Shown in pieces: positions 59,107 through 64,000 of a stretch of 64,000 bases of DNA. Every line of letters begins with the position of its first letter. Position 1 is the first letter of the stretch. Both the position numbers and the translations under genes were made by a program. Source of the DNA: Gnetum montanum (lineage: Eukaryota > Streptophyta > Gnetopsida > Gnetales > Gnetaceae); contig MNCI01009293.1 in the NCBI GenBank assembly GCA_015680685.1, positions 22,502 through 86,501 of the forward strand. Direction: 5' to 3'. The notes under the pieces were generated by a model. That model was given only the letters and a program-made list of their open reading frames with translations, made no database searches and was not told the origin of the DNA.

Positions 59107-62100
59107 TGTTGACTGAAAACATCAGTGGTTGGAACATCAAGAGGCTAGTAGGTGTACAACCTAACCCTGAGTCCATGCAAGGGTCGTGTTGAAAAAATTG
59201 GAAACAAGGTGTCCTAAATGGTCTTGTTGACCAAACAGGGACTTACGAGGTGTTAAGATTACTGTGTGTGAGAGGGGTTTATGCAGTGTTACGTGCAGGC
59301 ACCAAGGTTGACTAAGCTAGAGCATAGCAGGGTGTCTCGATTTGAGAACAACAATGCAAACATGCATATATGTATGAAATAATGAGAAAATGCAAGTGTT
59401 ATGCTGAATGCCAAAGAAAAATGCTTGAGAAATATAACAGAATTTGAGAAAAAAAGTGCACCACCCCAAACGAGGGAGCGTAGCTATTGCAGGAAAAGAG
59501 GTAAGAGAGGTATGTGGTGTACAAGTAGGCACAGAGGCAACGTAGCAATGTAGTCATAGTCTCTGCGATGTCCGAGATGTAGAACTGATAGTTGCTATGG
59601 GAATTGAACCTACTAGGTTGGTTGTTGCTGTGTTTCATAGGTACAATGGTGAACTGCATTCTGGGATGTGCCAAAGTGCAAAGTGCTAGGTGTGCTCAAG
59701 TGTTTAAGTGCTCAAGTGCGAGAGTGCTAGAAATGCTTAAAATGCTGAAATGCCCAATGCTCTTTTGATTTGCCAACTCTTAGAATGTTAAACACTAGGG
59801 TATTTATAGGGCTAGGGTTATCACAAAATGTGGATTGAGTGCCACGTGGCATAAGATGTGGACTGGATGCCATGTGGCATGAAGGTAGATGGGGCTACGT
59901 TGACCTTTGCTACGCTTCCATGGAAGTAACAAAGTGCTATGCTCTAGAGTACTACAATGGGTCCCAGAGATTGTTGAACTATGACTACATTGCCACGACT
60001 GCATGTGCTAGAGTGTGAAGGACCACAATGTACCTATAGACAAAGTAAAATAGTGCAACTTGGAGGCTATGCTTCAGGACTACATCTTCCCCTCTTTCAA
60101 GTAGGGTCAAACATAGGAACAATTTTGGGGACCAATGGGGATGCAAAAGAGGTACAAATTGTTGTTCCTGCTTGCTAGAAGAATGTCAAAGTTGAGACGA
60201 AGGCTAATGCTAAGTTCTGGAGGCTTTTGGAGGCTGTTAGAGGCTTTTCTTTAGTGTCAAGCTAGTTACGCTCTATAACATAATGCAACACTTAGTTAAA
60301 TTTTGCAAAATTTTGATGTTCAATACTATTTATGTTGGCTATGCTTTGGAGCATAGCAGGGATACTTAGCCAAAATTTGACAAAATCCATAGTTTTCCTT
60401 CATGGTACACTGGCTACACTCTGGGGCATAGTAGGAGAGATAACCTTGGGAGTTAGAAAATTTGCCAAATGTCTCTTCCATGCTGAGCTAGCTTGACAAC
60501 TTCTTGCCTCACACTTAGGTAAAACTAGCTACTAGAACATGTGCTACGTTGGGGAGCATAGCAATCTAAAAGATAGAAAATTTTTCAAACTATTTTTTTT
60601 CATCCCAAGTAACCTTGACAACTTTTGGCTTCGCACTTAGGCAAATTGGCCACTGGAACATGTGCTACGCTGGCTATGCTAGGGAGCATAGCAAGTGTGG
60701 TAACCTAGGAGATAGAAAATTTGCTGAATTATTTCATTCATCCTAAGCAACCCTAACAACTTCTGGCTTGGCACTTGGGAAAATTGGCCATGGAAGTGTG
60801 TGCTACGCTAGCTACACTGGGGAGCATAGTAGGTAGAGAGAGAGTGTAGTAAGACACTTAGAAAAATTTTCATGTAGCTACTATTGACACTTAGAAAATT
60901 TTGCAAAATAAACCTTGATGCATGCTACATTGAGGAGTGTAGTACCAACACTTAGAAAAATTTGCAATTGAAGTGTTGAAGCTCGAAATTGGTGGTGTTT
61001 CATTGTCCCCTTTTTATTGATGTTTGGAGGACTAGCCTGAGAGACGTTGACAAAGAATATGAAACACCACAATTAACAAGACATCAACACTACTCGTCAG
61101 TGCCTGATTAGATAACACTTCACTATGCTTGAGAGTGCTAAGGGAACAAAGTATGGTAGGGAGTAGGTTAAGGAGATGGACTAAAGGATAGCGAGTGGGA
61201 AGGATGCTCATTGTGCATGCAGCTGTAGGATGTAGCACCATGATGGCTTGTTGCCAAATTGTGATCCCTCTTTGGAGTGTTTGTGAGGGAGCCACCATAT
61301 GAAGATGGCTTGCCCCTAAGATTTTGACCTCTCATAAGAGTGCTTGTGAGATGGTTGATCTGGGGTTGCACTGGCTACGAAATGACAAATTCACTATTTT
61401 TACTTGAGAATTTATTTTGTTTCATTACTCCTTCCCTTTTTTTGTTTTGTCTTTGTTTCTTATTTCTTTTTTTCTGTTGTTTATTTTTTTGTCTCTTGTC
61501 TTCCCCCCCTGTATTTTTGGAATTAGGAGATGTTTGTTGTCAGGCAGACTACATGCTACTCAACAAGATTTGTTTAAAGGCAACCATGCCACATTTGTAG
61601 GACAATTGTTTCCTCACTAGGATGAGTTGCATTACATCTGCTTAGGCTTTGACTAGCCCACAAAGGCTCCCCATGGGACAAGTTACATTACATTTGTCAT
61701 GGGTTTTATAGTTGACTAAAAGAAGGATGCCATGTGCATTGGAGAAACTTGCAAGGAATGTAGGGAAATGTGAGGTAAAGGGATAAATGTGAACACACTA
61801 TAGCAGGATAATAGGGATGTGCACTTTTGAGTAGCTTGGTGAGTCAAAGAGGACACATCAGATTAGTGTAGTGACTTGTCACTATGGTGAAATGAACCTT
61901 TGAAAAAACATCCCTAAGGCTTCATCCTACAAATGCAACACAGAGAAAACAAGAAAAAAAAGCACACCATGTGAGATGAAAGAAAAATCCTATTTATAAG
62001 GGCATTTCAAGGGCTGTGAATGCTATGTCAGTTGTAGGTGCATGTAGTGTATAAAGCAGGAAGGCTAGTATGGATGCCAGTGGTAGTAGGATGCAAAAAC

Positions 62101-62488
62101 TCCAACAGCCACACTAGAAGTGAGCACCCAAGCGGCTAAAGGCATTGGTGATGTAAGTGCTTGGGAGTCCTCACCAAGGACAGAAGCTAGGAAACCTAGT
62201 AGCATGGTACGGAGCCACGATGTTGGATTCTCTTCCAAGGCTAGGCAATGGTGAGGGCTGGAGGTTGGCAATGCTATGGCTGGGCCACAATAGTACTAGT
62301 TCTCCAGTGAATGATTATGACAGAAGGAGCTCTAACCAAGATGATTGGTAATGGTGGTGGTAGCTCCAAAAGGTTAGTAAGATGCCTGAAGGCATCTTTG
62401 GAGGATTAGCAAGATGTCAAGGGCAGTGATGCTACAAATGTTCTAGAGGATTTTTTCTTGGAAATGTGAACTTCATTTTGGAACTACA
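59107..62488 (-). repeat. 3' LTR of the Tat-type element, about 3.4 kb
   Basis: On the minus strand it begins TGTAGTTCC near 62,488, just after the polypurine tract, and ends ...TTTTCAGTCAACA at 59,107. A TATA box (complement of GGTATTTATAGGGC) lies at 59,799-59,810, and another candidate near 61,985-62,000. A palindrome-rich array lies upstream of the first TATA (59,890-60,945). The remainder holds no recognisable gene; open frames at 61,340-61,620 and 62,065-62,271 are within the LTR and unsupported. Confidence 0.65.
60337..60945. repeat. Array of palindromic GCTACGCT...AGCATAGC units in the Tat LTR
   Basis: Units with GCTA(C/T)GCT, a short middle and GGGGAGCATAGCA occur at 60,337-60,360, 60,412-60,435, 60,541-60,563, 60,661-60,694, 60,800-60,833 and 60,921-60,945. 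Intervals are roughly 75, 129, 120, 139 and 121 bases. The two halves of each unit are near-complements, so each could form a short hairpin. Related words occur at 59,890-59,950. Units are separated by similar AAAATTTGCCAAA-type sequence. Confidence 0.75.
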
Positions 62489-62490
62489 AT

Positions 62491-62506
62491 GTCCCACCCC
62501 ACCTTG
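62491..62506 (-). other. Polypurine tract of the Tat-type element
   Basis: On the minus strand the tract reads AAGGTGGGGTGGGAC directly before the proposed LTR start, as expected for plus-strand priming. Confidence 0.6.
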
Positions 62507-62606
62507 CTCGAGAGGTGTGGGTAGGTAATAGAGTATTGAAAGTATTTGTGCTTGCTTGTCCATAGAACTATGTGTGTTGAACTGTAGGTGTTGAACTGTG
62601 AACCTA

Positions 62607-62912
62607 GTTTTTGATCTTGGTAGACCGCATGTTGTGCTAGTTTAAGTTCCTAGCAAACTATGGATCTAGTTTAAGATCTTGGCAAATTGTGATGTGCTAG
62701 TTTAAGGTCCTAGTAGACTATTATGCTAGTTTAATATTGTAGTAGATGGCTGTGCTAGTTTAACATTGTAGCAGATGGTGGATTGCCAATTTAAGATCAT
62801 AGCGGACCATGCTGTGCATGCTAGTTTAATGTCATAACCCAAGAACATTCTATGCCAATTTAACATCATAGTGGACATTTTGTGCTACTTTAATGTTGTA
62901 GCAAACGTTTGC
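62607..62912. repeat. Minisatellite of about 10 copies in the Tat 3' region
   Basis: A unit of about 30 bases built on TGCTAGTTTAA, then a variable word, then TAGCAGA/TAGTAGA, recurs at about 62,612, 62,634, 62,668, 62,695, 62,724, 62,753, 62,784, 62,819, 62,853 and 62,883. Copies differ by several bases each, so the array is old. It lies between the end of integrase and the polypurine tract. Confidence 0.8.
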
Positions 62913-62949
62913 TTATCTTGCTTTGTCGTTGACATGGCACTGTGTACTA

Positions 62950-64000
62950 GACATAGTACAACTTCAGGCATGAATGGTTGATTGGATTGGAAAATGCATT
63001 ACCATCTAGATCAGCAAACTTGAATGCTCCATTGTTATAGGCGTTTATGACCAAGAAAGGCCCTTCCTAGTTGGCTAAGAATTTGTCCATGGGTTTGCAA
63101 ATGACCTTGAGGACTAGGTCCCTTTTCTTGATTGGGTGTTGATGCTAATTGTGATGATGCTTTTGCCATTGCTTTTCTTGGTACCATTTGATTTGATCAA
63201 GTGTTTGTATGTGGTCCTCCTCTATAAAGTCAAGGTTAATGGTTCTCAACTCATTGTTCTAAATCTCATCAATGAAGCTCGAGAGGATCATATGAAGCAA
63301 TGGGACCTACAATTTAAGTGGTAACATTGCTTTAGATCCATACACAAGGCTATATGGTGTCTTACTAGTTGTTGTTCTATATGTCGTGCGATAGGCCCAT
63401 AACATGTAGACAAGCTATTCATGCCATCGTCATTTTCTGCTGCTAAGCATCTTCTTTAGAAGGTTGATGATGAATTTGTTTGTAGCCTCTACTTTGCCAT
63501 TCGCTTGTGGGTAGTATGGTCATGAGAAGGAATGTTTAATGCCAAGGTATTTATAGAAGGCTTTGGTTTTTGCACTGCTAAATTGTGGTTTATTGTCTAT
63601 CACTATAGTTATGGGTAGACTAAATTGGGTCACTATGTTGTCAAGAAAAAATTTGCAAACCTGTTGTGAGGTTGTCTTCCTAAGAGGAATGGCCTCAACC
63701 CACTTGGTAAAGTATTTGGTCACAATTATGATGAAGCTATGTCTTATAGAAGACTTAGGCATGATGGGTCCTATGATGTCCAACCTCCAACATTGGAATG
63801 ACCATGTGATCTACATAGTATGCAGTTTAGTGGGTGGCATGTGCATTAAGTTGCCATGTTGCTAACACACATCACACGTTCTAACCTTGGAAATGCAATT
63901 GCACTCCATGAAAGGCCAATAGTAGCCTAATCGTATGAGTTTTGCTACCATTACCCTAGGTGCTATGTGGCCTCTGCACAGTTCCTCATGAACTTGATCA
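62950..64000 (-). pseudogene. Tat-type integrase (partial, runs off the window)
   Basis: The integrase core at 63,783-63,520 reads MDIIGPIMPKSS, KYFTKWVEAIPL and a damaged second catalytic motif VIDNKPQF (normally V-T-DNGPQF, so glycine is lysine). It continues to GIKHSFS. The C-terminal part near 63,110-62,960 reads WEGPFLVINAYNNGAF and NAFSNPINHSCLKLYYV. The C-terminus is in another frame with stops between, so the gene is broken. The zinc-binding region lies at or beyond the right edge (63,850-64,000). Confidence 0.75.

Larger units (their letters stand above)
59107..64000 (-). mobile_element. Tat-type Ty3/gypsy retrotransposon, 3' part (continues beyond the window)
   Basis: On the minus strand the order is integrase (from the window edge to about 62,950), 3' non-coding region with a minisatellite, polypurine tract (62,506-62,491), and a long 3' LTR to 59,107. 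The left boundary is supported because the sequence to its left is subtilase-flank minisatellite. Long LTRs, satellite-like 3' regions and this integrase wording are typical of Tat-lineage (Ogre/Retand-like) elements. The right end, 5' LTR and target duplication are outside the window. Confidence 0.75.

Noticed and set aside
61340-61620. Pair of overlapping hydrophobic open frames as a membrane protein gene
   Set aside because: They lie in a T-rich part of the Tat LTR; the hydrophobicity follows from poly-T codons in two frames at once.

Overview
The window looks like nuclear DNA of a flowering plant. It is AT-rich and packed with Ty3/gypsy LTR retrotransposons (Athila/Tat and Del/Tekay types). 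It has one intronless, very GC-rich subtilisin-like protease (subtilase) locus. Such a GC-rich gene in an AT-rich background hints at a monocot, but that is inference. I see no intact host gene. There are no rRNA or tRNA genes and no CRISPR array.

Layout. From about 2.4 to 10.6 kb lies decayed Athila-like element A (minus strand), whose 5' LTR is at 9,716-10,600. It sits in the upstream flank of a broken subtilase copy (flank 10,601-12,292, coding fragment 12,293-12,620, plus strand). That fragment is cut off by a LINE reverse transcriptase remnant (12,620-13,574) and a sequence gap (14,025-14,151). From about 15.3 to 23.86 kb lies Athila-like element B (minus), with its 5' LTR at 22,961-23,856. 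From 24.24 to 28.8 kb and beyond lies Del/Tekay chromovirus C (plus). Its 3' LTR is interrupted after 31 bases by a solo LTR of the A/B family (28,791-29,659, target duplication CTTGG). From 30,256 to 46,169 lies Athila-like element D (plus), complete from LTR to LTR with target duplication GTATT. Its 5' LTR holds a further 2.7-kb TG...CA insertion (30,660-33,359, target duplication ACTTT).

From about 48.2 to 59.1 kb lies the remains of a subtilase cluster: an upstream-flank copy, a duplicated 3' end, the nearly full-length pseudogene (51,238-53,461, minus), its 2-kb upstream flank, an N-bounded 0.8-kb inverted repeat, and the 5' end of another copy. The main pseudogene has one frameshift, one premature stop and an Asp-to-Asn change at the catalytic aspartate. 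From 59,107 to the end lies the 3' part of a Tat-type element (minus): a long LTR of about 3.4 kb, a polypurine tract, a 3' minisatellite and integrase.

How it fits together. A GC-rich subtilase family was duplicated in direct and inverted orientation. Copies and transposons then decayed mainly by C-to-T and G-to-A changes, as expected of methylated plant DNA, and retroelements inserted into the cluster's flanks. The points most worth following up are the arrays of short palindrome-like motifs upstream of the TATA boxes of several LTR families, and the N-bounded inverted repeat, which probably marks an assembly error where another subtilase gene should be.
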